This document shows, one piece after another, positions 23,596-34,233 of a stretch of 44,914 nucleotides of DNA. How positions within the stretch are numbered: the stretch's first letter is position 1; each line of letters starts with the position of its first letter. Under the pieces are notes generated by a model. The model was not told the origin of the DNA. It made no database searches and saw only the letters and a list, made by a program, of their open reading frames with translations. A program made the translations under genes and the position numbers. The stretch comes from Fidelibacterota bacterium (GTDB taxonomy: Bacteria; Fidelibacterota; UBA2242; JAOZSR01): contig JAOZSR010000020.1 in NCBI GenBank assembly GCA_029939575.1, forward strand, positions 1 to 44,914. Reading direction: 5' to 3'.

Positions 23596-24900
23596 TTATC
23601 TTGAAAGTAAAAGCTGTTTCAAATCGGAAAAATTATTTTTAAGAGGTTTTGATAATTTTGGATATTCCAAAAACTTTTCCAGCCTGGCTGGGATTTGAAT
23701 TTCTGTTGATATTTCCTTTTCTACAATACTTTTAAACTTTGCCGGATGGGCTGTTTCCAAAAAAATACCACATGAAATTTCAGGGTGATTTCTAAGGTAT
23801 TTCAGTAGCCCTAAATATGCAATAGCACTATGAGAATCAGTCACATATTCATATTTTTCATATATTTTTTTTATAGCTTTTCGGGTTTCAATATCATCAA
23901 AAGCATAGCCTGAAATATCATTTTTTATTTTAACATAATTATTCTTGTACAGATCAAGAATCCTGACAAAATTGCTGGGATTCCCAACATCCATTGCATT
24001 GGAAATAGTAGCGATAGAATTACGTGGTGTAAAAATTCCTGATTTTAAATATTCGGGTATTACATCGTTAATATTTGTGGCTGCAATAAATTTATAAACC
24101 GGAAGCCCCATTTTCTTAGCTAAGATTCCAGCAAAAAGGTTCCCAAAATTCCCACTGGGAACAGAAATAACAAGGTTATTTTTTTCCTGTTCATTAAGTT
24201 GTGAAAAGGCATTGAAGTAATAAAAGGTTTGTGGAATAATGCGTGAAATATTTATCGAGTTTGCTGTTGTTAAATCAATTGATTTTTTAATATCCTGATC
24301 AGTTAAAGCTTTTTTAACAAGTTTTTGACAATCATCAAAAGTACCATCGACTTCAAGGGAAGTAATATTTTCACCAAGAGTTACAATTTGTTTTTCCTGG
24401 ATTTTACTAATTTTTCCAGATGGATATAAAATAATCACATTAATACCATCAACTTTATAAAATCCGTTTGCTACTGCGCTTCCGGTATCTCCTGATGTTG
24501 CCACAATAATGTTTAATTCGTTCTTTGTATTTCTTAAAAAATATGACATTACTCTGGCCATAAACCTGGCTCCAACATCTTTAAACGCCAGGGTTGGGCC
24601 ATGAAATAATTCCAGGATTTTCAATCCCTTTTCCAGTTCAACAACCGGAGTTTGAAAATTTAAAGCATCCTCAATAATACTATGTAAAATTTGATCAGGA
24701 ATTTCATTGTCAATCAAGAGTTTGGCTATACTAAATGAAATTTCATGAAAAGAGAAATCTGAGATATTCCTGATAAAATTTTTATCAACATCGGGAATGT
24801 TTTCAGGCATGTAAAGTCCATGATCTGAAGGCATTCCCTGAATTACAGCCTCTTTTAGAGATACTAAATGCCTTCTGTTATTTGTACTATAATATTTCAT
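23596..24900 (-). CDS. thrC: Threonine synthase
   Basis: A 434-residue PLP enzyme converting O-phosphohomoserine to threonine, the last step of the pathway. The PLP lysine is Lys107 in LFHGPTLAFKDVGARFM, followed by the phosphate-binding IVATSGDTGSAVANGF. The N-terminus (MKYYSTNNRRHLVSLKEAVI) and the length match the enterobacterial-type short ThrC. It follows thrB by 91 bases in the order thrA-thrB-thrC. No terminator hairpin is visible after its stop. Confidence 0.95.
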   Translation of the reverse strand: MKYYSTNNRRHLVSLKEAVIQGMPSDHGLYMPENIPDVDKNFIRNISDFSFHEISFSIAKLLIDNEIPDQILHSIIEDALNFQTPVVELEKGLKILELFHGPTLAFKDVGARFMARVMSYFLRNTKNELNIIVATSGDTGSAVANGFYKVDGINVIILYPSGKISKIQEKQIVTLGENITSLEVDGTFDDCQKLVKKALTDQDIKKSIDLTTANSINISRIIPQTFYYFNAFSQLNEQEKNNLVISVPSGNFGNLFAGILAKKMGLPVYKFIAATNINDVIPEYLKSGIFTPRNSIATISNAMDVGNPSNFVRILDLYKNNYVKIKNDISGYAFDDIETRKAIKKIYEKYEYVTDSHSAIAYLGLLKYLRNHPEISCGIFLETAHPAKFKSIVEKEISTEIQIPARLEKFLEYPKLSKPLKNNFSDLKQLLLSR

Positions 24901-24991
24901 AATTGCTACTTATTTTAACAGAATTCCCAAAATAAAATTTATACTTTAAAAAAATGATAATCCTGTTGGCCTTTTATTTTTCATTAATATT

Positions 24992-25927
24992 TTACTCGAC
25001 CAATATTTTTGGTCCCTGTTCATTAACAGGAGAAATATAATATTTACTTTCTATATTTTCAGCATCATAAACATTTTTCATTTGAGTTGCTACTTTTTTT
25101 GCAACTTCATTCCCTCTGCATAAAGCAAAGATTGAAGGGCCTGAACCAGAAATCGAACAGCCTAAAGCACCGGATTTAAGTGCCTTGTTTTTTACTTCAT
25201 CAAAATAGGGAATTAATTTTGAGCGAACTGGTTCAATGATATTATCATTTAATGATCTGCTAATCAATTTATAATCTTCTAAGAATAATCCGGCAACAAG
25301 TCCGGCAACATTCCCCCATTGAGCAATTCCATCTTTCAATTTGATTTTTTCCGGTAATATCTTTCTGGCTGTTTCTGTACGGATCTCAATATCAGAATGT
25401 AGTAAAACACAAAACAAATCTTTAGGAAAATGTAATCTCACAATATCAAGAGGATCGTAGCTTCTTATCAGGATAAAACCACCAAGTAGCGAAGGAGCAA
25501 CATTATCAGCATGAGCTGATCCACAGGCAACTTTTTCTGCCTTAAGAGCAAACTCAATTAGTTGAATTTCTGATGCAATGTTGTCAAACATATAATTAAG
25601 TCCAAAAAGTGTCGCTGCTGCGCTGGCTGCGCTGGAGCCCATTCCACTTCCAAGTGGCATCTGTTTAAAAATTTCAATTTCAAGTCCTGCTTCGGGTTTA
25701 AATTTCTGTAAAAATTCTATAGCTGCAACTCCGGCTGTATTTAAATTAGCCTGAAGAGGTAACTTTCCATTATCCCCGTAAATTTTATTAATTATAACTC
25801 CCGGACTATCAATAAGTTTCAGAGAAACTTTATCACCTGGGGAGTTTACAGCAAAACCAAAAATATCAAAGCCGCAAGAAACATTTGCAATAGTTGCCGG
25901 CGCAAAAGACGTTACCCTTGTTCTCAC
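24992..25927 (-). CDS. thrB: Homoserine kinase
   Basis: A GHMP-family kinase of 311 residues that phosphorylates homoserine for ThrC. The ATP loop PLGSGMGSSAASAAATLFG is intact, as is the C-terminal glycine-rich GCSISGSGPSIFAL. I choose the GTG at 25927, which begins VRTRVTSFAPATIANVSCGFD like other ThrB proteins. AAGAGG, part of the last thrA codons, lies at proper spacing, and the start comes one base after the thrA stop codon. A longer frame from 25963 would overlap thrA by 35 bases and add residues foreign to the family. Translation is probably coupled to thrA. Confidence 0.93.
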   Translation of the reverse strand: MRTRVTSFAPATIANVSCGFDIFGFAVNSPGDKVSLKLIDSPGVIINKIYGDNGKLPLQANLNTAGVAAIEFLQKFKPEAGLEIEIFKQMPLGSGMGSSAASAAATLFGLNYMFDNIASEIQLIEFALKAEKVACGSAHADNVAPSLLGGFILIRSYDPLDIVRLHFPKDLFCVLLHSDIEIRTETARKILPEKIKLKDGIAQWGNVAGLVAGLFLEDYKLISRSLNDNIIEPVRSKLIPYFDEVKNKALKSGALGCSISGSGPSIFALCRGNEVAKKVATQMKNVYDAENIESKYYISPVNEQGPKILVE

Positions 25928-25928
25928 T

Positions 25929-28394
25929 TTAAAACCTCTTTCTTTTAATTGCAGCATAACCAATTTTAAAAATATCTGCCAGTAAACCGGCAGCAGTCAC
26001 AGCAGCTCCTGCTCCTGTTCCTTTAATTATAAGTGGCGTTTTTTTATAACGATTTGTAGTGATTGAAATAATATTATCACTACCTTGCATTGAATAAAAT
26101 GGATGTTCGGGGCCAACATAATTTATTGATATAGATGCTTTCCCTTTTTCATAAACGCCAATATATCTCAATACTTTTCCGGATGTTGATGCTTCATGCA
26201 ATTTTTTATCAAATTCAGAATTCAATTTCTTTAATTCTTTGAAAAATTCACTAATATTTTCAGCATTATAACAATTTTCTGGTAATAAAGATTCTACCTG
26301 AATATCCTCCAATTCCAGACTTAGCCCAATTTCCCTTGTAATCAGGAGAAGTTTTCTGGCAAAATCCAAGCCGCTAAGATCGTCTCTCGGATCAGGCTCA
26401 GCGTATCCCTTATCCTGAGCATTTATTACAATTTCACTAAATTTTGTTCCAATTTTAAAGGAATTAAAAATATAACTGATTGTACCAGATAAAATAGATT
26501 CAATTTTAATTATTTCATCACCGGAATTTAACAAATCCCTGATAGTACTGATAATCGGAAGGCCGGCACCGGCATTTGTTTCATAAAGATAATACAAATT
26601 TCGTTTTTGAGATAATTTTTGCAATTTTTTATAATCTTCAAAGGGACTGGTATTTGCAATTTTGTTTGCTGCAATGATTGAGGCTCCGGCATTTAACATT
26701 TTTTCATAATTCTTACTGATTTTTTTGCTGGCAGTACAGTCAATAAAAATAGTGTTAGATAAATTTAATTCCTGAATTTTTTTAACCAGACTAACAATAT
26801 CTGATTTTTCATCTGAATTGTTTAGTTTATCCAGATAATTTGATAAATCTATTCCATCAGGTTCAATGAGCATTTTCTTACTGTTTGCAAGACCAATTAT
26901 TTTGAGATTTAATCCCTGGGTTTTTTGCAATTTTTTTAAATTCTGATTAATCAGGCTGATCAATTCTTTCCCGATCATCCCGATTCCAATTTGAATAATA
27001 TTTAAAGTTGTATCAGTACAAAAAAATGATTCATGAATTGCTCTTAAAGCCATAACTTCGTCATTTTTTGAAATTACTACAGAAATATTTAATTCTGATG
27101 ATCCCTGAGCAATGGCCGTTACATTGATTGACTTTTCACCAAGTGCATTAAATAGACGACCGGAAATTCCAGGTTTCCTTTTCATTTGTTCTCCTACTAC
27201 CGCAATTATGGATAATTCCGGTTGCAGAATAACCTCATCAACTAAATGAACCGCCATTTCAATCTCAAATTCTTTTTCAATAATTTTCTTGGCTTCTATA
27301 GCAGAATTGGGTTTAACAGCTATACAGATTGAGTGTTCCGAAGAAGCCTGACTAATCAAAATCACATTGATTCCGGCCTTTGCCAGGACACCAAAAACCC
27401 GGGCAGATACTCCTGCAACGCCGACCATACCACTTCCCTGAATTGTCAGAATAGCAATATCCGTAATCGAAGTGATTCCTTTTGCCAGATGTTTTCCCGG
27501 CTCCGGATTCTTCTTTATAATTGTTCCGGAAAAATTAAGATCAGTTGTATTCATGATTCTGATTGGGATCGATTTTTCCTTTGCCGGCTGAAGAGTTGGT
27601 GAATGGAGTACTTTAGCTCCGAAATGAGATAATTCCATTGCTTCTTCATAACTTAGGGTTTTAAGACTAAAGGCATTAGGAACTTTTTGAGGATTTGCGC
27701 TCATTACACCATTGACATCTGTCCATATCTGAATCTCTTCAGCGAGGAGTGCTGAGCCAATAAAAGAAGCTGTCAAATCTGAGCCATCCCGACCTAATGT
27801 TGTAGTAATTCCATTCTCAGAGGTAGCAATAAAACCGGGGATAATATTTATCCCGGAAGTAGTATAATTTGTTTTAATTTTCTCTAATGAAGACTTAACA
27901 TTGATATTAGCTGCTCCAAAATTCGAGTCGGTTATTATTAATTCCCGTGTATCAATATATTTGACATTTTCACAATCGGCTCTTATAAATTCCGTAATAA
28001 TAAAAGCTGATAATCTTTCGCCAAAACTCATTATCAAATCAAGAGATCTTGGGGAAAGTTCTTTTAAAAGAAATACACCATGAACAACCTCTTTCAATTC
28101 ATCAAATTTTTTTAAAATTTCTTTAATCAAAAATCTTTGCCTGTTTTCAGCTATTATTAAATCTATTACATTAAGATGGTGTTTTTTGATTTTTTTCAAC
28201 ATCTTAAGATATTCCTGGTTCCTTGAATGTGCCATCTGACTTAATTCAATTAATTGATCCGTAACTCCAGAAAAAGCGGAAACAACAACAGGAACATTCT
28301 GTGTTTTTTCGTACTCTTTTAGGACAATTTTTTTAACCTGTTTCAGGTTTTTAATACTTCCAACAGAAGTACCACCGAATTTTAATATTTTCAT
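25929..28394 (-). CDS. thrA: Bifunctional aspartokinase / homoserine dehydrogenase
   Basis: An 821-residue fusion catalysing the first and third steps from aspartate to homoserine. Residues 1-285 are the aspartokinase (MKILKFGGTSVGS, TTLGRDGSDLTASFIG). Residues 300-455 hold ACT regulatory domains (ILTIQGSGMVGV, SIIAVVGEQMKRKPG). Residues 460-821 are the homoserine dehydrogenase, with a NAD(P)-binding start NIIQIGIGMIGKELISL, a catalytic-region ILSGTISYIFNSF and YAEPDPRDDLSGLDFARKL. The length and domain order match ThrA/MetL. End-product inhibition by threonine is likely from the ACT domains. The 155 bases upstream show no leader terminator like that of the ilv operon. Confidence 0.96.
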   Translation of the reverse strand: MKILKFGGTSVGSIKNLKQVKKIVLKEYEKTQNVPVVVSAFSGVTDQLIELSQMAHSRNQEYLKMLKKIKKHHLNVIDLIIAENRQRFLIKEILKKFDELKEVVHGVFLLKELSPRSLDLIMSFGERLSAFIITEFIRADCENVKYIDTRELIITDSNFGAANINVKSSLEKIKTNYTTSGINIIPGFIATSENGITTTLGRDGSDLTASFIGSALLAEEIQIWTDVNGVMSANPQKVPNAFSLKTLSYEEAMELSHFGAKVLHSPTLQPAKEKSIPIRIMNTTDLNFSGTIIKKNPEPGKHLAKGITSITDIAILTIQGSGMVGVAGVSARVFGVLAKAGINVILISQASSEHSICIAVKPNSAIEAKKIIEKEFEIEMAVHLVDEVILQPELSIIAVVGEQMKRKPGISGRLFNALGEKSINVTAIAQGSSELNISVVISKNDEVMALRAIHESFFCTDTTLNIIQIGIGMIGKELISLINQNLKKLQKTQGLNLKIIGLANSKKMLIEPDGIDLSNYLDKLNNSDEKSDIVSLVKKIQELNLSNTIFIDCTASKKISKNYEKMLNAGASIIAANKIANTSPFEDYKKLQKLSQKRNLYYLYETNAGAGLPIISTIRDLLNSGDEIIKIESILSGTISYIFNSFKIGTKFSEIVINAQDKGYAEPDPRDDLSGLDFARKLLLITREIGLSLELEDIQVESLLPENCYNAENISEFFKELKKLNSEFDKKLHEASTSGKVLRYIGVYEKGKASISINYVGPEHPFYSMQGSDNIISITTNRYKKTPLIIKGTGAGAAVTAAGLLADIFKIGYAAIKRKRF

Positions 28395-28549
28395 TTTAGC
28401 TCTATTTTTTTGACTAAATCAACAGAATTTACACAGTTATTTAAATTATAGATACACTATTTATCATGCTTCCCACATAGAGATAAATTGTTATCCCGAA
28501 CTGCTCCTTCTGAAAATTCATTTTATATAGAACATCTGACATTACAAAT

Positions 28550-29356
28550 CTAAGATTTTTCATAAAGGTTAGCAGCTTTGTCTGCTGCTAATTTTATACC
28601 CTTTATCATTGCAGAACTAAATCCATCATGCTCCAATTGATTTAAACCGGATATTGTACATCCCAGAGGAGTTGTAACCCTGTCTATTTCATATTCCGGA
28701 TGATTTTTAAAATTCAACAAAAGTTCAGCTGCTCCTTTGGCAGTTTGAGCCGCCATTTCCAAAGCTTCACCGGAATGAAAACCAATTTCAATACCTCCCT
28801 GAGATGCTGCCCTGATAGCACGTAGAAAAAAAGCTATTCCACAAGCAGTAAGTGAAGTTGCAGCCGGCATTCGATCCTCATCAATAACTGCTGTCTTTCC
28901 AACAGAATTAAAAATATCTTTGGCAATTTGCATAGATTTAGATTCTTTCTCATCAGAAGTCAAACAGGTCATAGACTGTCTTATGGCAATTGCCGTATTC
29001 GGCATTGCCCTGATTATTGGTAAATTATTCCCTAACTCTTTTCTAAGTTTTTGAATATTCAATCCGGATACCACAGAAATCAATGTATGTTTTGCAGAAT
29101 CAAGTACTTCAGAAATTTCAGACAGCACCATATCCGCTTGTTGTGGTTCTACACAAAGTAATATTGTTTCAGATTGTTTAACTCCATAAATATTATTCCT
29201 GGTTGTAACAAATCCCTGTTTTTTAAATTCATCAAGTTTGTCCAAATGTCGCCTTGTAAGAATAATATTTTGTTTTTGAAATAATTCAGCGCTAACCAAA
29301 CCTTTGGCTATTGATGTACCAATATTACCTGCGCCAATTATCAAGATCTTTTTCAT
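28550..29356 (-). CDS. proC: Pyrroline-5-carboxylate reductase
   Basis: A 268-residue NAD(P)H enzyme that makes proline from 1-pyrroline-5-carboxylate. The Rossmann start MKKILIIGAGNIGTSIAKG, the family segment PIIRAMPNTAIAIRQSMTCL and the C-terminal LTACGIAFF and TPLGCTISGLNQLEHDG motifs are all present. It stands alone between leuB (150-base gap) and thrA (155-base gap), so it may have its own transcript. No other proline genes are near. Confidence 0.95.
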   Translation of the reverse strand: MKKILIIGAGNIGTSIAKGLVSAELFQKQNIILTRRHLDKLDEFKKQGFVTTRNNIYGVKQSETILLCVEPQQADMVLSEISEVLDSAKHTLISVVSGLNIQKLRKELGNNLPIIRAMPNTAIAIRQSMTCLTSDEKESKSMQIAKDIFNSVGKTAVIDEDRMPAATSLTACGIAFFLRAIRAASQGGIEIGFHSGEALEMAAQTAKGAAELLLNFKNHPEYEIDRVTTPLGCTISGLNQLEHDGFSSAMIKGIKLAADKAANLYEKS

Positions 29357-29506
29357 TATAAATTTCCTTCATTATCGTTGTTTTAAAAATTAGTAATCCT
29401 TTTCATCAAGTTCATTTTTATAAGAGAGTAAATCATTACTTCGGGAAGAGCAGTAAAATTTTTTTTAATCATTTGTAAATAGAATATTATTTATCGCTGT
29501 TACATA

Positions 29507-30595
29507 TCAGGTTACAATATTTTCAGCTATTAACTGTCCTATATCTAATGTTCCCACCTTCTTTTTGCCTTCCTGCCAAATATCAGCAGTACGATAGCCG
29601 TTGTTGAGTACTTTTTCAACTGCTTCTTCAATTTTTTCGGCTGCTTCCGGCATATCAAATGAATATTTCAACATCATTGCAGCACTTAAAATCTGTGCAA
29701 TTGGATTAGCAATTCCCTGTCCTGCTATATCCGGAGCTGAACCTCCGCTGGGTTCATACATTCCAAAAGTACTTTCTGCAAGACTGGCACTCGGCAACAT
29801 TCCAAGACTGCCGGCAATTGCTGCAGATTCATCAGACAGAATATCTCCAAACATATTGCCACAAAGCATTACATCAAATTGGCTGGGCTCGCGGGTAAGT
29901 TGCATAGCCGCATTATCGACATACATGGGTTCATACTCTACGTCAGGATATTTTTTTGCAATATTATCAACAACTTCACGCCAAAAAACCATAGTTGTTA
30001 AAACATTAGCCTTATCAATGGATGTAACTTTTTTTCTTCGCTTTTGAGCAGCCCGAAAAGCAACATGAGCGATACGTTCTATTTCTTTACGTGAATAATT
30101 CATCGTATCAAAAGCATATTCCTCATCTCCCTGCCCCTTTCTGCCTTTTGGCTGACCAAAATAAATTCCACCGGTTAATTCACGAACAACTAAGAGATCA
30201 AAACCTTTTTCAGCAATATCTTTTCTCAAAGATGAAGCAAAAGATAGAGAAGGGTATAATTTTGCTGGACGTAGATTAGCATAAAGCCCAAATGCTTTTC
30301 GAAGTCCCAGTAATGAGTTGACTTCAACACCCCTCCATTTTTCTGTGTTTTGCTCTTGAACCGGACCACCAACAGATCCAAATAGAATTGCCTCACAATT
30401 TCGGCAAACTTCTAAAGTTACTTCCGGCAAATGATTTTTATATTTTCCCCAGGCTGCTCCACCAACAAGCGCATGTTTATATTCAAATTCAACTTTATAT
30501 TTTCTTTGAATAACAGCCAGAATTTTCAAGGCTTCATTCATTATTTCAGGCCCAATTCCATCACCCGCTAATATTGCAATTTTTTTCTTTTCCAT
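29507..30595 (-). CDS. leuB: 3-isopropylmalate dehydrogenase
   Basis: A 362-residue NAD+-dependent oxidative decarboxylase of leucine synthesis. In the citramalate route it also acts on the beta-methylmalate equivalent. Recognised by AILAGDGIGPEIM, LLGLRKAFGLYANLRPAKLY, RELTGGIYFG, the metal-binding DVMLCGNMFGDILSDE and MYEPSGGSAPDIAGQGIANP. It is the last gene of the ilv-leu run, 11 bases after leuD. The length is typical. Confidence 0.96.
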   Translation of the reverse strand: MEKKKIAILAGDGIGPEIMNEALKILAVIQRKYKVEFEYKHALVGGAAWGKYKNHLPEVTLEVCRNCEAILFGSVGGPVQEQNTEKWRGVEVNSLLGLRKAFGLYANLRPAKLYPSLSFASSLRKDIAEKGFDLLVVRELTGGIYFGQPKGRKGQGDEEYAFDTMNYSRKEIERIAHVAFRAAQKRRKKVTSIDKANVLTTMVFWREVVDNIAKKYPDVEYEPMYVDNAAMQLTREPSQFDVMLCGNMFGDILSDESAAIAGSLGMLPSASLAESTFGMYEPSGGSAPDIAGQGIANPIAQILSAAMMLKYSFDMPEAAEKIEEAVEKVLNNGYRTADIWQEGKKKVGTLDIGQLIAENIVT

Positions 30596-30606
30596 AAATA
30601 TTTCCC

Positions 30607-31089
30607 TTATTCTATTGTGATATAATTCATCAAGCCACCAACTTCTATCATTTTCAGAGCAAATTCCGGTAGTGGTTTAAAATTATATTGTTCATTTTTT
30701 GTCAAATTATTAATTTTGCCCGCCTTAATATCAATTTCAAGTTTATCACCGCTTTGGACCTTTTTACTAATATCATCACATTCAATTGCAGGAAAGCCAT
30801 TATTCATACAATTACGGTAAAAAATACGTGCAAAATTAACTGCAATCACAGCCTTAATTCCTGCACCTCTCAATGCCCAAACGGCATGTTCCCGGGAACT
30901 TCCACATCCAAAATCTTTGCCGGCAATAACAAAATCACCTTCCTGAACCTTATGAATAAATTTTTCATCAATATCTTCCATAGCATGTTTTGCCAGGTCT
31001 TTTTCCTGATCCATGTTTAAATAACGGGCTGGGATAATTTCATCAGTATTTATATGATTTTTATCATAAGTATGGGCATTGCCAATCAT
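30607..31089 (-). CDS. leuD: 3-isopropylmalate dehydratase small subunit
   Basis: A 160-residue swivel domain partner of LeuC. It shows [14 protein letters not shown], the [17 protein letters not shown] signature, and [17 protein letters not shown]. The short form (about 160 rather than 200 residues) is the type common in archaea and anaerobes. It is separated from leuC by about 150 bases that contain a TTTCAAA/TTTGAAA inverted repeat but no gene. Confidence 0.95.
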   Translation of the reverse strand: MIGNAHTYDKNHINTDEIIPARYLNMDQEKDLAKHAMEDIDEKFIHKVQEGDFVIAGKDFGCGSSREHAVWALRGAGIKAVIAVNFARIFYRNCMNNGFPAIECDDISKKVQSGDKLEIDIKAGKINNLTKNEQYNFKPLPEFALKMIEVGGLMNYITIE

Positions 31090-31240
31090 AAACTGCTCCT
31101 TTTTTTAGACAGGATTTACTTGATTATTTATAATTCTATCCAATTTTTTTAGTTTTCTCTGCATGTTTTCCATTTTAAAATTCAGATTTACTCCGACTTA
31201 AATCCTATTTCAAATTCGAGTTTGAAATTTTTTTTTATTA

Positions 31241-32506
31241 TCAAAGATATTTCCTTGGATCTGCAATTTTTCCTTCTATCGCGGAGGAAGCCACAGTTGC
31301 CGGACTTGCCAAATAAACTTCTGATTTGGGACTTCCCATTCTGCCAACAAAATTTCTGTTTGTTGAAGAAATACATTTTTCCCCTCCAGCCAAAATCCCC
31401 ATGTGTCCACCAAGGCATGCTCCACAAGTCGGAGTTGATACCGTCGCTCCTGCATCCATAAAAATATCGATCAATCCTTCTTTATTTGCCTGTTTCCATA
31501 TTTCAGTTGTAGCCGGAACTACAATCATCCGTGTATCTGGATTAACTTTATTATCTTTCAAAATTTCTGCAGCAATCTGTAAATCTTCCAGTCTTCCATT
31601 TGTACAACTTCCAAGATAAGCCTGATCGAGATAAATATTTTCCTTTATTTCACTAATTTTTTTACCATTACTCGGTAGATTTGGAAAAGCAATAATTGGC
31701 TCAAGATCAGATACATTAATCTCATATTTTTTTTCATATTCAGCATCATGGTCACTATAAATTAATTCAAAATCCTGATCAGTTTTACTTTTCACATAAT
31801 CAATGGTTTTTTGATCAGGATTTATTATACCTGATTTTCCACCGGCTTCAATTGCCATATTACAAATTGTCATTCTTGCTTCAACAGATAATTGTTTAAT
31901 AAAATCACCATTAAATTCCATAGCTTTATATAAAGCTCCATCAACACCAATCATTCTGATAATATCTAAAATAACATCCTTGGAATAGACACCTTTTTGC
32001 AAACTTCCGGTTATAGTAAACAACATTGAATGCGGAACTTTGAACCATAATTTTCCGGTTGCCAGCGCAGCAGCCAAATCAGTACTCCCTATTCCCGTTG
32101 AGAATGCCCCCAATGCTCCATGAGTACTGGTATGACTATCACCACAAATAATAATTTGTCCCGGGATAACATGTCCCTGTTCCGGTAATATTGCATGACA
32201 GACACCATGTTTACCCAAATCATAAAATTTTGAGATTCCCTGCTCTTTAACCCACCTTCTGATTTTTGCTACCATTTCAGCAGATTTAATATCTTTATTC
32301 GGTATAAAATGATCAGGTATAACAACAATTTTATCAGGATCACATACTTTATTTACTCCTTTGGCTTTTAGCATATCCAGGGCTGGTGTCGTAGTCACAT
32401 CATGACACATGATAACATCTATTTCAGCATTAATCAGATCCCCTGGTGAAAGGTTTTCCTGTCCGGAATGTTTTGCTAATATTTTTTCAGTTATTGTCTT
32501 TCCCAA
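31241..32506 (-). CDS. leuC: 3-isopropylmalate dehydratase large subunit
   Basis: An aconitase-family 4Fe-4S enzyme that isomerises 2- to 3-isopropylmalate (and citramalate in the isoleucine route). Cluster cysteines are visible in [14 protein letters not shown] and [33 protein letters not shown] is the substrate region. I place the start at a TTG (32506) giving [14 protein letters not shown], the normal LeuC N-terminus, with GGAGG five bases upstream. A TTG four codons earlier would lie inside that ribosome site. The resulting length is 421 residues. It follows leuA by 15 bases. Confidence 0.95.
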   Translation of the reverse strand: MGKTITEKILAKHSGQENLSPGDLINAEIDVIMCHDVTTTPALDMLKAKGVNKVCDPDKIVVIPDHFIPNKDIKSAEMVAKIRRWVKEQGISKFYDLGKHGVCHAILPEQGHVIPGQIIICGDSHTSTHGALGAFSTGIGSTDLAAALATGKLWFKVPHSMLFTITGSLQKGVYSKDVILDIIRMIGVDGALYKAMEFNGDFIKQLSVEARMTICNMAIEAGGKSGIINPDQKTIDYVKSKTDQDFELIYSDHDAEYEKKYEINVSDLEPIIAFPNLPSNGKKISEIKENIYLDQAYLGSCTNGRLEDLQIAAEILKDNKVNPDTRMIVVPATTEIWKQANKEGLIDIFMDAGATVSTPTCGACLGGHMGILAGGEKCISSTNRNFVGRMGSPKSEVYLASPATVASSAIEGKIADPRKYL

Positions 32507-32521
32507 ACTTTCCTCCAAAAT

Positions 32522-34069
32522 TTATTTATTTTGTGGATGTATCTTATTTCCAAAACAAATCGCTCGGTTAATTCCTTTTATTATTCCTCTGGCACTGGCT
32601 TTAATAACATCTTCATCAACAGCACGACCGGAAAATAAATTTCCATTCATATCAGATAGTTTAATTGAAACATCGGCCAGAGCGTTTGTCCCACCGGTTA
32701 TGGCTTTTAGATGATAATCTTCCAATTTAAAGGAAGAACCAATTATATTCCAAATTGCATTACTGATCGCATCAATTGGACCGTCTCCAATACCGGCAGC
32801 AATCTTCATTTCCTCATTGACTATCAATTTTACTGAAGCAGTTGGCATCATTCCAATACCGGTTGTAACAGTAAATTCTTCTAATTTTACAAATTGATCG
32901 CCTTCTGACAATTCCAGCATAATATCTCTTGCAATTGCAATCACATCATCCCGCTCTACAGATTTTTGTTTATCTGCCAACTCTTTAACTTTAGCGGTGA
33001 TCTGATTGATCTGATCTTTATCGGGCTTAAAACCCTCTTCTTCTAAAAGGGCTGCAATAGCATGTTTACCGGAATGTTTGCCAATTACTATATTTTCACC
33101 TTTCCATCCAACATCTTCAGGTGTCATTATCTCATAGGTATTTTTACTAGCCAAAACACCATGCTGATGAATACCTGCTTCATGAGCAAAAGCATTTGCC
33201 CCGACAATTGCTTTATTTCTTTGAATATCCAAGCCTGTCAGATTGGATAAAAGTTTACTTGTTTTATATAATTCCTGGGTTTTGATATTTACATCAGCTT
33301 TAAAATAATCTTTCCTTGTAATCAGGTTCATGACAACTTCTTCAATAGATGCGTTTCCGGCTCTTTCACCAATACCGTTAATACAACCCTCTACCTGTGT
33401 AGCACCATTTTGAACTGCAGCCAGGGAATTTGCAACTGCATTTCCCAAATCATTATGACAATGAACACTTATAACAATATTTTTGGCTTCCGGAACTTTA
33501 TCCAGAAGATATTTAATACGATTACCAAACTCATCAGGCTCAGAATATCCTACAGTATCAGGAATATTAATTGTAGTAGCTCCGGCTCTGATTGCGGCCT
33601 TCACAACATCGCACATAAAATCTAGATTTGTTCTCGCAGCATCTTCAGGAGAAAATTCAACATCATCACAATAAGATTTTGCCCGTTTAACAGCTTTCGT
33701 AGCCAAATCAATAATTTCTTCTTTTTTCTTGTGTAATTTTTCTTCCCGATGGACTTTTGAAGTCGCAATAAATGTATGAATACGAGGTTTATCTGAATAT
33801 TTGACAGCTTCCCAGCAACGATCAATATCAAGATCACAAGCGCGGGCCAGACCACAAATTGATGGACCTTTTACTGACATAGCTATTTGCTTAACTGCTT
33901 CAAAATCACCTTTGGAAGCAATTGGAAAGCCTGCTTCAATTACATCAACTCCAAGATTTGCAAGTTGTCGGGCAATAATTAATTTTTCCTGAATAGTCAG
34001 CGAAGCACCGGGGCTTTGTTCACCATCCCGCAAGGTTGTATCAAAAATTATAATTTTTTTATTACCCAT
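32522..34069 (-). CDS. leuA: 2-isopropylmalate synthase
   Basis: A 515-residue enzyme condensing 2-oxoisovalerate with acetyl-CoA, the committed leucine step. The DRE-TIM barrel begins IIIFDTTLRDGEQSPGASL. VHCHNDLGNAVANSLAA and GERAGNASIEEVVM are conserved metal and substrate motifs. The C-terminal regulatory domain (TVTTGIGMMPTASVKL) is present, so feedback inhibition by leucine is likely. A strong AAGGAG precedes the ATG, and a 164-base gap separates it from cimA without a clear promoter. Confidence 0.95.
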   Translation of the reverse strand: MGNKKIIIFDTTLRDGEQSPGASLTIQEKLIIARQLANLGVDVIEAGFPIASKGDFEAVKQIAMSVKGPSICGLARACDLDIDRCWEAVKYSDKPRIHTFIATSKVHREEKLHKKKEEIIDLATKAVKRAKSYCDDVEFSPEDAARTNLDFMCDVVKAAIRAGATTINIPDTVGYSEPDEFGNRIKYLLDKVPEAKNIVISVHCHNDLGNAVANSLAAVQNGATQVEGCINGIGERAGNASIEEVVMNLITRKDYFKADVNIKTQELYKTSKLLSNLTGLDIQRNKAIVGANAFAHEAGIHQHGVLASKNTYEIMTPEDVGWKGENIVIGKHSGKHAIAALLEEEGFKPDKDQINQITAKVKELADKQKSVERDDVIAIARDIMLELSEGDQFVKLEEFTVTTGIGMMPTASVKLIVNEEMKIAAGIGDGPIDAISNAIWNIIGSSFKLEDYHLKAITGGTNALADVSIKLSDMNGNLFSGRAVDEDVIKASARGIIKGINRAICFGNKIHPQNK

Positions 34070-34233
34070 AATATCTCCTTTTTAACCAATAATAAACAGA
34101 TTCAGACTCTAATATTTTTTAATTGTAATATTAATGGTTATTCTCTTTTCCTATTTCATCAATCCTTTGATATTATCACTTTTTTACTCACATATTTTAT
34201 AAGTTTATGCGATGTTTCACAGCAACACATTTT

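Noticed and set aside
28395..28549. Possible threonine attenuator before thrA.
   Set aside because: No leader frame rich in Thr or Ile and no G+C-rich hairpin with a T run were found; only a TATAAT-like box without a matching -35.
29601..30047. A 148-codon plus-strand frame opposite leuB.
   Set aside because: LeuB is full length with all motifs on the other strand; the antisense frame shows no homology.
31207..31226. TTTCAAA/TTTGAAA inverted repeat followed by T residues, between leuC and leuD.
   Set aside because: The T run follows on the plus strand, whereas both genes are on the minus strand; the stem is short and AT-rich, so a terminator call is not supported.
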